From CAZAMT01 sp964486145 (GTDB lineage Bacteria > Bacteroidota > Bacteroidia > Bacteroidales > JAAAOM01), in NCBI GenBank assembly GCA_964486145.1, contig CAZAMT010000014.1, forward strand, positions 1 to 32,971: a DNA stretch of 32,971 nucleotides, given 5' to 3'. Numbering within the stretch: the stretch's first letter is position 1; each line of letters starts with the position of its first letter. This document shows, one piece after another, positions 14,637 through 22,400 of the stretch. Below the pieces are notes generated by a model that was not told the origin of the DNA, made no database searches, and was given only the letters and a program-made list of their open reading frames with translations. A program made the translations under genes and the position numbers.

Positions 14637-14719
14637 GGGGAGATACCAAAGTGGCCAACTGGGGCAGACTGTAAATCTGTTGTCGTATGACTTCGGAGGT
14701 TCGAATCCTCCTCTCCCCA
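14637..14719 (+). tRNA. tRNA-Tyr (anticodon GTA)
   Basis: The acceptor GGGGAGA pairs with TCTCCCC, with discriminator A. The anticodon loop is CTGTAAA, so the anticodon is GTA. A long variable arm (class II) makes it 83 nt, as expected for bacterial tRNA-Tyr. CCA is not encoded. Confidence 0.95.
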
Positions 14720-14809
14720 CAAATTGAAGCGTTTGAAATATGTCTGGTGTTCGTCAATGACTCCTGAGCTACAAGGTAAAACACATACATGTTTTAAACG
14801 CTGTTTGTT

Positions 14810-14882
14810 GCGGGAATAGCTCAGTTGGTAGAGCACAACCCTTCCAAGGTTGGGGTCGCGAGTTCGAGCCTCGTTTCCCGCT
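14810..14882 (+). tRNA. tRNA-Gly (anticodon TCC)
   Basis: The acceptor GCGGGAA pairs with TTCCCGC. The anticodon stem CAACC/GGTTG encloses CTTCCAA, so the anticodon is TCC and reads GGA/GGG. CCA is not encoded. Confidence 0.95.
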
Positions 14883-14893
14883 CTCATTTTTAA

Positions 14894-14965
14894 GCCGATG
14901 TAGCTCAGGGGTAGAGCGCTTCCTTGGTAAGGAAGAGGTCACGGGTTCAATTCCCGTCATTGGCT
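14894..14965 (+). tRNA. tRNA-Thr (anticodon GGT)
   Basis: The acceptor GCCGATG pairs with CATTGGC, with one G-U pair. The anticodon stem CTTCC/GGAAG encloses TTGGTAA, so the anticodon is GGT and reads ACC/ACT. It lies 63 bp upstream of tuf. The order Thr-Tyr-Gly-Thr-tuf is the same as E. coli thrU-tyrU-glyT-thrT-tufB. Confidence 0.95.
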
Positions 14966-15028
14966 CAGGTGATAATACAGTAAAAATAATTTAAATATAA
15001 ATTTATCTTAAATACTAATCTTTGAGTT

Positions 15029-16216
15029 ATGGCTAAAGAAAAATTTGATAGGTCCAAGCCGCACGTTAATATTGGTACAATTGGCCACGTTGATCACGGT
15101 AAAACTACTTTGACTGCTGCAATTACTACTGTTCTTGCAAAGACAGGTCTTTCTACAATCAGGGATTTCGATTCAATCGATAACGCCCCGGAAGAAAAAG
15201 AACGTGGTATTACAATCAATACAGCGCATGTTGAGTATCAAACTGAAAATCGTCATTATGCACACGTTGACTGTCCTGGTCACGCGGACTATGTAAAGAA
15301 TATGGTTACTGGTGCCGCTCAAATGGACGGTGCAATCCTTGTAGTTGCCGGCACTGATGGCCCAATGCCTCAAACACGGGAGCACATTCTTCTTGCTCGC
15401 CAGGTGAACGTGCCTAAAATTGTTGTCTTCTTGAATAAAGTTGATATGGTCGATGATCCTGAACTTCTCGAACTTGTGGAAATGGAAGTTAGGGAACTTC
15501 TCGATTTTTACGAATTTGACGGTGACAATGCACCGGTGATTCACGGTTCAGCACTTGGAGCACTAAACGGTGAAGATAAGTGGGAAGAGAAAGTATTGGA
15601 ATTAATGACAGCAGTTGATGAGTTTATTCCGTTACCACCACGTGATATCGATAAGCCTTTTGTGATGCCCGTTGAAGATGTATTTTCAATTACCGGTCGT
15701 GGTACGGTTGCCACCGGAAGAATTGAAACCGGAGTTGTAAACACTGGGGATGAATTGGAAATGATCGGTCTGGGTGCTGAAAAACGTAAAACGGTTTGCA
15801 CAGGAGTTGAGATGTTCCGTAAGATTCTTGACCGTGGTGAAGCCGGCGATAACGTTGGACTGCTTCTTAGAGGTGTTGACAAGAATGAGATTAAAAGAGG
15901 TATGGTACTTGCAAAACCAGGTTCCATTACACCGCATACCAAGTTCAAAGCTGAGGTTTATGTACTGAAAAAAGAAGAAGGTGGACGACATACTCCATTC
16001 CATAATAAATACAGACCACAGTTCTATTTAAGAACACTGGATGTCACAGGTGAAATTTCTCTCCCCGAAGGAAGAGAAATGGTGATGCCTGGAGATAATG
16101 TAACTATTACAGTCGAACTTATTTATCCGGTTGCTATCAACCAGGGACTGCGTTTTGCGATTCGTGAAGGTGGCCGAACAGTTGGTGCCGGCCAGGTTAC
16201 TGAAATCGTTGAATAA
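15029..16216 (+). CDS. tuf: Elongation factor EF-Tu
   Basis: A 395-residue translation GTPase that brings aminoacyl-tRNA to the ribosome. Domain 1 carries the P-loop GHVDHGKT (19-26), switch I RGITINTAHVEY (60-71), DCPGHADYVKNM (82-93, with the catalytic His86), NKVD (137-140) and SAL (175-177). Domains 2 and 3 follow with RGTVATGRIETG and GGRTVGAGQV. It is complete and normal in length. It is cotranscribed with the four upstream tRNAs from the promoter at 14325 and ends at its own terminator. There is no Shine-Dalgarno sequence. Only one copy is in this window; a second elsewhere cannot be excluded. Confidence 0.98.
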   Translation: MAKEKFDRSKPHVNIGTIGHVDHGKTTLTAAITTVLAKTGLSTIRDFDSIDNAPEEKERGITINTAHVEYQTENRHYAHVDCPGHADYVKNMVTGAAQMDGAILVVAGTDGPMPQTREHILLARQVNVPKIVVFLNKVDMVDDPELLELVEMEVRELLDFYEFDGDNAPVIHGSALGALNGEDKWEEKVLELMTAVDEFIPLPPRDIDKPFVMPVEDVFSITGRGTVATGRIETGVVNTGDELEMIGLGAEKRKTVCTGVEMFRKILDRGEAGDNVGLLLRGVDKNEIKRGMVLAKPGSITPHTKFKAEVYVLKKEEGGRHTPFHNKYRPQFYLRTLDVTGEISLPEGREMVMPGDNVTITVELIYPVAINQGLRFAIREGGRTVGAGQVTEIVE

Positions 16217-16238
16217 ATTTATAGTATGATAAAATCAA

Positions 16239-16278
16239 AAAGATAAATTCGGAGTTTTTTCGGATTTATCTTTGTTTT
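16239..16278 (+). terminator. Intrinsic terminator after tuf
   Basis: The stem AAAGATAAATTCG pairs with CGGATTTATCTTT (13 bp, one wobble) around a GAGTTTTTT loop, followed by GTTTT. It separates tuf from tRNA-Trp-secE, so downstream genes need read-through or their own promoter. I see no convincing promoter in 16279-16346, only TATGTTTC at 16334-16341, which is too close to the tRNA to be comfortable. Confidence 0.75.
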
Positions 16279-16346
16279 ATATATACAAAATGTTAAACCG
16301 GTTTTTCTATAAATTACAATGTTGGATAATCGGTATGTTTCTAAAC

Positions 16347-16419
16347 ACGGGTGTAGCTCAGTTGGCAGAGCACTGGTCTCCAAAACCAGGTGTCGGGAGT
16401 TCGAGTCTCTCCTCCCGTG
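16347..16419 (+). tRNA. tRNA-Trp (anticodon CCA)
   Basis: The anticodon stem CTGGT/ACCAG encloses CTCCAAA, so the anticodon is CCA. The acceptor ACGGGTG pairs with CTCCCGT with one T-T mismatch at the sixth position, with discriminator G. It lies 16 bp before secE, an arrangement common in bacteria. Confidence 0.93.
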
Positions 16420-16435
16420 CAAACGATTTTAAATC

Positions 16436-16627
16436 ATGGGATTAAAAACATATATTGGAGAAGCTTATAGAGAACTGGTGCATAAAGTTACCTGGCCCAC
16501 GTGGCCGGAATTACAAAACAGTGCCGTTGTCGTCATGATTGCTTCGGTTATCATTGCCTTGGTAGTATTTGCCATGGATGTTTCTTTTAGCAGGGTGATG
16601 GAATTAATTTACGGACTGTTCTACTAG
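16436..16627 (+). CDS. secE: Preprotein translocase subunit SecE
   Basis: A 63-residue membrane protein, the short single-span form of SecE that clamps SecY in the SecYEG channel. The conserved amphipathic helix YRELVHKVTWPTWPEL (residues 11-26) precedes one transmembrane segment (about 29-50, AVVVMIASVIIALVVFAMDV). It lies between tRNA-Trp and nusG (20 bp), the usual secE-nusG pair. No Shine-Dalgarno sequence is present. Confidence 0.95.
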   Translation: MGLKTYIGEAYRELVHKVTWPTWPELQNSAVVVMIASVIIALVVFAMDVSFSRVMELIYGLFY

Positions 16628-16647
16628 ATCTTAATCGTTCGATTATT

Positions 16648-17196
16648 ATGAGTGAGATTGATAAAAAATGGTATGTCCTTAGAGCTGTGGGCGGAAAAGA
16701 AAAAAAGGTAAAGGAATATATTGAAAGTGAAATCAATTCCCTTAACCTTCAGGACTATGTTTCGCAGGTATTAATTCCTACCGAAAAGGTATACCAGATT
16801 AGAAACGGCAAGAAAATTTCCAAAGAGCGAAATTTCTTTCCGGGATATATCTTGATAGAAGCTGCCCTGGTTGGTGAAATTCCACATATTTTAACCAACA
16901 TTCCTAACGTGGTTGGATTTCTTGGAGGTAAGGGAGATGAAGAACCAACACCCTTGCGCATGTCCGAAGTAAATCGGATATTGGGAAAAGTTGATGAACT
17001 GGCAGCCGGTGAAGAAGAAAATACAACACCATTTTTTGTTGGTGAGTCTGTCAAAGTAATTGACGGTCCATTTAATAGTTTCACGGGGATTATTGAAGAT
17101 GTGAACGATGAGAAAAAGAAATTGAAGGTTATGGTAAAAATTTTCGGTAGAAAAACCCCGTTGGAACTTAGTTTTATGCAGGTAGAAAAAGAATAA
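16648..17196 (+). CDS. nusG: Transcription elongation/antitermination factor NusG
   Basis: A 182-residue NusG that binds the RNA polymerase clamp and couples it to the ribosome or Rho. The NGN domain spans about 1-115, with KWYVLRAVGGKEKKVKEYIE at the start and the signature FFPGYILIEA around 63-72. The C-terminal KOW domain starts near 125 with VGESVKVIDGPFNSFTGII and ends FGRKTPLELSFMQVEK. It is complete and normal in length. It lies 20 bp after secE and 94 bp before rplK. Confidence 0.97.
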   Translation: MSEIDKKWYVLRAVGGKEKKVKEYIESEINSLNLQDYVSQVLIPTEKVYQIRNGKKISKERNFFPGYILIEAALVGEIPHILTNIPNVVGFLGGKGDEEPTPLRMSEVNRILGKVDELAAGEEENTTPFFVGESVKVIDGPFNSFTGIIEDVNDEKKKLKVMVKIFGRKTPLELSFMQVEKE

Positions 17197-17290
17197 GTGC
17201 TAAAATAAAAGCTGTTACGCTCTGCAGAATGCTTCCAAATGATGCAGTGATGCATGCAATTCTTAATTTTAATTATTGAAATAATGAGTT
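17197..17290 (+). promoter_or_regulatory. rplK leader, candidate L1 autoregulation site
   Basis: The 94-nt gap between nusG and rplK contains a compact hairpin ATGCA-GTGA-TGCAT (17242-17255) with a GNRA-type loop and repeated GATGC. In other bacteria L1 represses the L11-L1 operon by binding an rRNA-like structure in this leader. The position fits, but I cannot show the structure matches the L1 target. Confidence 0.25.
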
Positions 17291-17734
17291 ATGGCTAAAG
17301 AAGTTGCAGGATTAATAAAACTTCAGATTAAGGGTGGTGCTGCAAATCCATCGCCTCCGGTTGGGCCCGCTTTGGGTGCAAAAGGAGTTAACATAATGGA
17401 GTTTTGCAAGCAATTTAATGGAAGAACTCAGGATAAAGCAGGTAAAGTGCTTCCCGTTGTTATTACCGTTTATTCTGATAAATCATTCGATTTTATTGTA
17501 AAAACACCCCCTGTTGCAGTGCAATTAAAAGAAGCTGCCAAGTTATCTTCAGGTTCAGCCGAACCAAATAGAGATAAAGTTGCTTCCATAAACTGGGATC
17601 AGGTGAAAACGATCGCTGAAGATAAAATGCCGGATTTGAACGCATTCACAGTTAAATCAGCAATGAACATGGTCGCGGGTACTGCAAGAAGTATGGGAAT
17701 AACTGTAAAAGGTGCATTCCCGGCAGATATTTAA
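17291..17734 (+). CDS. rplK: 50S ribosomal protein uL11
   Basis: A 147-residue large-subunit stalk-base protein that contacts 23S rRNA in the GTPase-associated centre. The N-terminal domain has LIKLQIKGGAANPSPPVGPA and LGAKGVNIMEFCKQFNGRT (about 8-46), typical of L11. The C-terminal rRNA-binding domain ends MNMVAGTARSMGITVKG. It is complete. It is followed by rplA after 20 bp. Confidence 0.98.
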   Translation: MAKEVAGLIKLQIKGGAANPSPPVGPALGAKGVNIMEFCKQFNGRTQDKAGKVLPVVITVYSDKSFDFIVKTPPVAVQLKEAAKLSSGSAEPNRDKVASINWDQVKTIAEDKMPDLNAFTVKSAMNMVAGTARSMGITVKGAFPADI

Positions 17735-17754
17735 TAAAAATAGTAGTTTTTACG

Positions 17755-18453
17755 ATGACAAAGCTTACAAAAAATAAGAAAATTGCTTTAGAAAAAATCG
17801 AACCTGGAAAGAATTATCGTCTCTCTGAAGCAGCAGGGCTGGTAAAGGAAATTACCAATACCAAGTTTGATGCCTCCGTTGACATTGACGTTCGCCTGGG
17901 TGTCGATCCCCGAAAAGCCAATCAAATGGTACGTGGAGTTGTTTCTTTGCCGCATGGTACGGGTAAAGATGTTCGCGTATTGGCTTTGTGCACACCTGAA
18001 AAAGAAGAAGAAGCCAAAGAAGCAGGTGCTGACTACGTGGGTCTCGATGACTTTGTCGAAAAAATCCAGGGAGGTTGGACTGATTTCGATGTGGTTATTA
18101 CGATGCCTCCTGTAATGGGGAAAATTGGTAAATTAGGACGTGTTTTAGGTCCACGTGGCCTTATGCCTAATCCAAAAAGCGGAACCGTTACAATGGATAT
18201 TGGTAATGCCATTAAAGAGGTGAAACAAGGTAAAATCGATTTTAAAGTAGATAAATATGGTATCGTGCATACTTCTATTGGTAAAGTATCCTTTGATCAA
18301 ACCAAAATAGTTGAAAATGCAAAAGAATTTATCAATACTTTAATCCGGCTTAAGCCTACAGCAGCGAAAGGTACCTACATTCGAAGTATATACCTTTCAA
18401 GTACGATGAGCCCAGGAATTCGTGTTGATTTTAAAGCACTTGAAGAAAAGTAA
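17755..18453 (+). CDS. rplA: 50S ribosomal protein uL1
   Basis: A 232-residue protein of the L1 stalk, which moves deacylated tRNA out of the E site. Family signatures are present: DIDVRLGVDPRKANQMVRG and, later, GKIGKLGRVLGPRGLMPNPK with SGTVT (about 122-146). L1 often doubles as the translational repressor of rplK-rplA. Only 13 bp separate it from rplJ, so no independent rplJ promoter or L10 leader of the enterobacterial kind fits between them. Confidence 0.98.
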   Translation: MTKLTKNKKIALEKIEPGKNYRLSEAAGLVKEITNTKFDASVDIDVRLGVDPRKANQMVRGVVSLPHGTGKDVRVLALCTPEKEEEAKEAGADYVGLDDFVEKIQGGWTDFDVVITMPPVMGKIGKLGRVLGPRGLMPNPKSGTVTMDIGNAIKEVKQGKIDFKVDKYGIVHTSIGKVSFDQTKIVENAKEFINTLIRLKPTAAKGTYIRSIYLSSTMSPGIRVDFKALEEK

Positions 18454-18466
18454 ACTCGGTTTTATT

Positions 18467-18988
18467 ATGACTAGAGAAGAGAAAAATACGGTTATTGAGG
18501 ATCTTAAAGAGCAATTATCCAATACAAAAAATTTCTATCTTGCTGATATTGCTGCATTGAATGCAGAAGATACCAGCACTCTTCGAAGAAGATGTTTCGA
18601 GAAAGAAATTGAATTGAAGATAGTAAAAAACACTTTGCTCCGTAAGGCCCTGGAAAAATTCGATGGTAAGTTTGATGAGTTATATGAAGTATTAAAACAA
18701 AATACTTCTATTATGTTCTCCGAGACAGGTAATGCACCTGCTAAACTTATCAAAGAATTTCGGAAAAATCATGAGAAGCCTTTACTTAAGGCTGCTTATG
18801 TTGAAGAATCCGTCTACGTAGGTGAACAGCATTTAGAAGCACTGGTAAATATCAAATCAAAAGAAGAGCTTATCGGAGATATAGTAATGATACTTCAATC
18901 TCCTGCTAAAAATGTTGTTTCAGCACTCAATTCAGCCGGTGGTAAACTGGCCGGAATAGTAAAAACATTATCAGAAAAAGAAAATTAA
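18467..18988 (+). CDS. rplJ: 50S ribosomal protein uL10
   Basis: A 173-residue protein that anchors the L12 dimers of the ribosomal stalk. MTREEKNTVIEDLKEQL and FYLADIAALNAEDTSTLRRR are the usual N-terminus, and NTLLRKALEKF follows. The C-terminal helix that holds L12 is SPAKNVVSALNSAGGKLAGI. I use ATG 18467; the frame stays open upstream to 18422 inside rplA, but those codons do not look like L10. rplL follows after 29 bp. Confidence 0.96.
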   Translation: MTREEKNTVIEDLKEQLSNTKNFYLADIAALNAEDTSTLRRRCFEKEIELKIVKNTLLRKALEKFDGKFDELYEVLKQNTSIMFSETGNAPAKLIKEFRKNHEKPLLKAAYVEESVYVGEQHLEALVNIKSKEELIGDIVMILQSPAKNVVSALNSAGGKLAGIVKTLSEKEN

Positions 18989-19017
18989 TAGTATTAATAT
19001 TTTAAATAGTTGGAAAA

Positions 19018-19395
19018 ATGGCAGATTTAAAAGCGTTTGCAGAACAATTAGTTAACTTAACTGTTAAAGAAGTTAACGAACTAGCTGATATTTTAAAAGA
19101 GGAATATGGAATTGAACCTGCTGCTGCAGCGGTTGCTGTTGCAGGTCCTGCTGGAGGTGGTGAAGATGCTGCTGAACAGGAACAAACAGAATTCGATGTT
19201 ATCCTAAAAGCACCGGGTGGAGCAAAATTACAGATTGTGAAACTCGTGAAAGAGTTAACTGGCTTAGGTCTTAAAGAAGCCAAAGCAGTTGTTGACTCAG
19301 TACCGGCACCCGTGAAAGAAGGAATTCCGAAAGACGAAGCAGAAGCGTTGAAAACACAATTAGAAGAAGCTGGAGCAGAAGTTGAACTTAAATAA
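19018..19395 (+). CDS. rplL: 50S ribosomal protein bL12 (L7/L12)
   Basis: A 125-residue stalk protein that recruits translation factors. The N-terminal dimerisation helices (1-35) are followed by the Ala/Gly-rich hinge (36-55), which is unusually acidic at GGGEDAAEQEQ. The globular domain begins EFDVILKAPGGAKLQIVKLV and contains GLGLKEAKAVVDSVPAPVKE, the factor-binding surface. It is complete. The hairpin after it may limit read-through into rpoB. Confidence 0.97.
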   Translation: MADLKAFAEQLVNLTVKEVNELADILKEEYGIEPAAAAVAVAGPAGGGEDAAEQEQTEFDVILKAPGGAKLQIVKLVKELTGLGLKEAKAVVDSVPAPVKEGIPKDEAEALKTQLEEAGAEVELK

Positions 19396-19419
19396 CATAT
19401 TGTCTTAGAGATTATTACA

Positions 19420-19454
19420 GGTTTAGAAGCCCACTTAGGGATTCTAAGCCTTTT
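19420..19454 (+). terminator. Attenuator-like hairpin between rplL and rpoB
   Basis: GGTTTAGAAGCCC (19420-19432) pairs with GGGATTCTAAGCC (19438-19450) over 13 positions with one G-A mismatch and one wobble. The loop is ACTTA, followed by only four T. The short T-run suggests partial termination. E. coli has a partial terminator at the same junction that keeps polymerase subunits below ribosomal protein levels. Confidence 0.65.
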
Positions 19455-19498
19455 GCTGTTTGTACTAACATAAGTTCAAATTTTATACAATAAAGTAA

Positions 19499-22400
19499 AT
19501 GTCTGAAAATAGAACAGTTCAAAGGATAAGTTTTGCATCAACAAAAAACCAGTTAGAATATCCTGATTTTTTGGAAGTGCAATTGAAATCATTTAAAGAG
19601 TTTTTCCAGTTGGGGACTACGCCCGAAGAAAGAAAGAGAGAAGGGTTGCATCAGGTATTTCTTGAAAATTTTCCAATCAGTGATACAAGAAACAATTTTG
19701 TACTGGAATTTCTGGATTATCAAATAGACCCTCCAAGATATACCATCGAAGAATGCATTGAAAGGGGACTGACATTCAGTGTTCCGCTGAAAGCAAAATT
19801 GAAACTGTATTGCACAGATCCTGAACATGAAGATTTTGATACTGTCATACAAGATGTGTACCTCGGTACAGTGCCTTACATGACGGAGAGAGGATTGTTT
19901 GTTATTAACGGAGCCGAAAGGGTGGTTGTATCTCAATTGCACCGTTCACCCGGCGTATTCTTCGGACAAAGTTTACACGCGAACGGAACAAAGTTATATT
20001 CAGCCAGGATTATTCCTTTTAAAGGATCATGGATTGAATTTGCTACTGACATCAACAGTGTCATGTACGCTTATATTGACCGGAAAAAGAAATTGCCGGT
20101 TACTACCCTTTTAAGGGCTATTGGATACGAAAGCGACAAGGATATCCTCGAAATATTCAACCTCGCCGATGAATTAAAAGTATCAAAAGCAGCACTAAAA
20201 AAAGTGGTGGGCAGAAAACTGGCCGCACGTGTATTAAAAACGTGGGTGGAAGATTTTGTGGATGAAGATACCGGAGAGGTAGTATCCATTGAACGGAATG
20301 AGGTTATAATTGATCGTGAAACTGTTCTTGAAGACGAACACATTGAACCCATCATTGATTCCGGTGCAAAAGCAATATTACTGCACAAAGAAAATCAGAA
20401 CCTCTCTGATTATGCCATTATTTATAATACACTTCAAAAAGATCCCTGTAATTCAGAGAAAGAAGCTGTTCTGCACATTTACAGGCAATTACGTAATTCA
20501 GAACCGCCTGATGAATCTACAGCGAGAGATGTTATCGACAAACTCTTCTTTTCTGACAAACGTTACGATCTTGGTGAGGTTGGTCGGTACAGGATCAATA
20601 AAAAACTAGGGTTAAATACCCAAAAGGACGTGAAAGTCCTTACCAAAGAAGATATTATTGAAATCATCAAATACTTGATCGAATTGATCAATTCAAAAAC
20701 CGATGTTGATGATATCGATCACTTGAGTAATCGCCGTGTACGTACAGTTGGAGAGCAACTCGGGAACCAGTTTGGTGTTGGCCTTGCACGTATGGCACGT
20801 ACCATTCGTGAACGAATGAACGTGCGCGATAACGAAGTTTTTACACCCATTGACTTAATCAATTCAAAAACATTATCATCGGTTATAAACTCCTTCTTTG
20901 GAACAAATCAATTGTCTCAGTTTATGGATCAAACAAATCCATTATCAGAGATGACACACAAAAGAAGAATGTCGGCTTTAGGGCCGGGTGGATTGTCAAG
21001 GGAACGTGCAGGGTTTGAGGTTCGTGACGTTCACTATACCCACTATGGCCGGTTATGCCCGATTGAAACTCCTGAAGGACCAAATATCGGATTAATTTCA
21101 TCGCTTTGCGTATATGCTAAAATCAATGATCTTGGTTTTATTGAAACACCTTACAGAAAAGTTGAAATCAGCAAGGTCGATATTTCAGGAAAAGGTGTTG
21201 AATTTTTAAGTGCTGAAGAAGAAGAGAACAAGGTTATTGCACAGGCCAATGCTCCGTTAAACGAGGATGGAACATTTACCAATAACCGGGTAAAAGCTCG
21301 ATATGATGGCGATTTTCCACTGGCAGAGTCTGAAACAATTGATTTGATGGACGTTGCACCTAATCAGATAGCATCCATTGCAGCATCGCTCATTCCGTTT
21401 CTTGAGCATGATGATGCCAACCGTGCACTAATGGGTTCAAATATGATGCGTCAGGCTGTTCCTTTGATTCACCCCGAAGCCCCAATTGTTGGAACGGGAA
21501 TCGAATCAATCGTTGCAAGAGATTCGCGCCTTTTAACAGTTGCCGAAGGTGATGGCGTTGTTGAATATGTCGATGCCAATGAAATTATTGTAAGGTATAC
21601 CCGCAACGATGAAGAAAAATTTGTAAGTTTTGAAGGTGAAACAAAACGATATCGACTTCCAAAATTCAGAAAGACAAATCAGAACACATGCATCAATGCA
21701 CGACCGATTGTTTCAAAGGGTGATAAAGTACTCAAAGGACAAATCCTTACAGAAGGTTATGCAACAAAAGGAGGTGATTTGGCACTGGGTAGAAATCTGA
21801 AAGTAGCATTTATGCCCTGGAAAGGATACAATTTTGAGGATGCTATTGTAATTTCTGAAAAGGTTGTCCGTGAAGATATCTTTACTTCAGTTCATATTGA
21901 TGAATACATGCTCGAAGTTCGTGATACTAAAAGAGGGCTGGAAGAACTCACCGCTGATATTCCAAATGTCAGCGAAGAAGCTACCAAAGACCTCGATGAA
22001 CATGGATTGATTCGCATTGGAGCCGATGTTAAACCAGGTGACATATTGATTGGGAAAATAACTCCAAAAGGGGAATCCGACCCATCGCCTGAAGAAAAAC
22101 TATTACGAGCTATTTTTGGCGACAAAGCCGGTGACGTAAAAGATGCATCGCTAAAGGCATCTCCATCGTTGCAGGGAATTGTAATTGATAAAAAACTGTT
22201 TTCAAGATCAGTAAAAGATAAGAAACATAAAGCTTCCACCAAACCTATACTTTCAAAAATCGAGGAAGAATTCGAACGAGAATCCACAGACTTAAAAGGA
22301 CGTTTGGTTGATAAATTATTCATTCTACTTAATGGTAAAACCTCACAAGGTGTTACCGATTATCTGAATGTTGACGTTGTGCCAAAAGGTACCAAATTTA

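Noticed and set aside
14533..14960. Open frames on the minus strand across the tRNA cluster (translations with phrases like GGIRTHD, EARTRDPN, TGIEPVT)
   Set aside because: They are antisense to tRNA genes. These phrases are well-known false proteins produced by reading conserved tRNA sequence backwards.
15173..15948. Two long minus-strand frames inside tuf
   Set aside because: Shadows of a conserved gene; Ser/Pro/Phe-rich composition without any domain.
16219..16422. Minus-strand 67-codon frame containing RRDSNSRHLVLETSALPTEL
   Set aside because: It is the antisense of tRNA-Trp plus the tuf terminator region, another typical tRNA artefact.
18422..18466. N-terminal extension of rplJ overlapping rplA
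   Set aside because: The extra codons do not resemble L10, and the ATG at 18467 gives the family N-terminus.
21892..22323. 143-codon minus-strand frame inside rpoB
   Set aside because: Ser-rich shadow of a strongly conserved coding sequence, without start signals.
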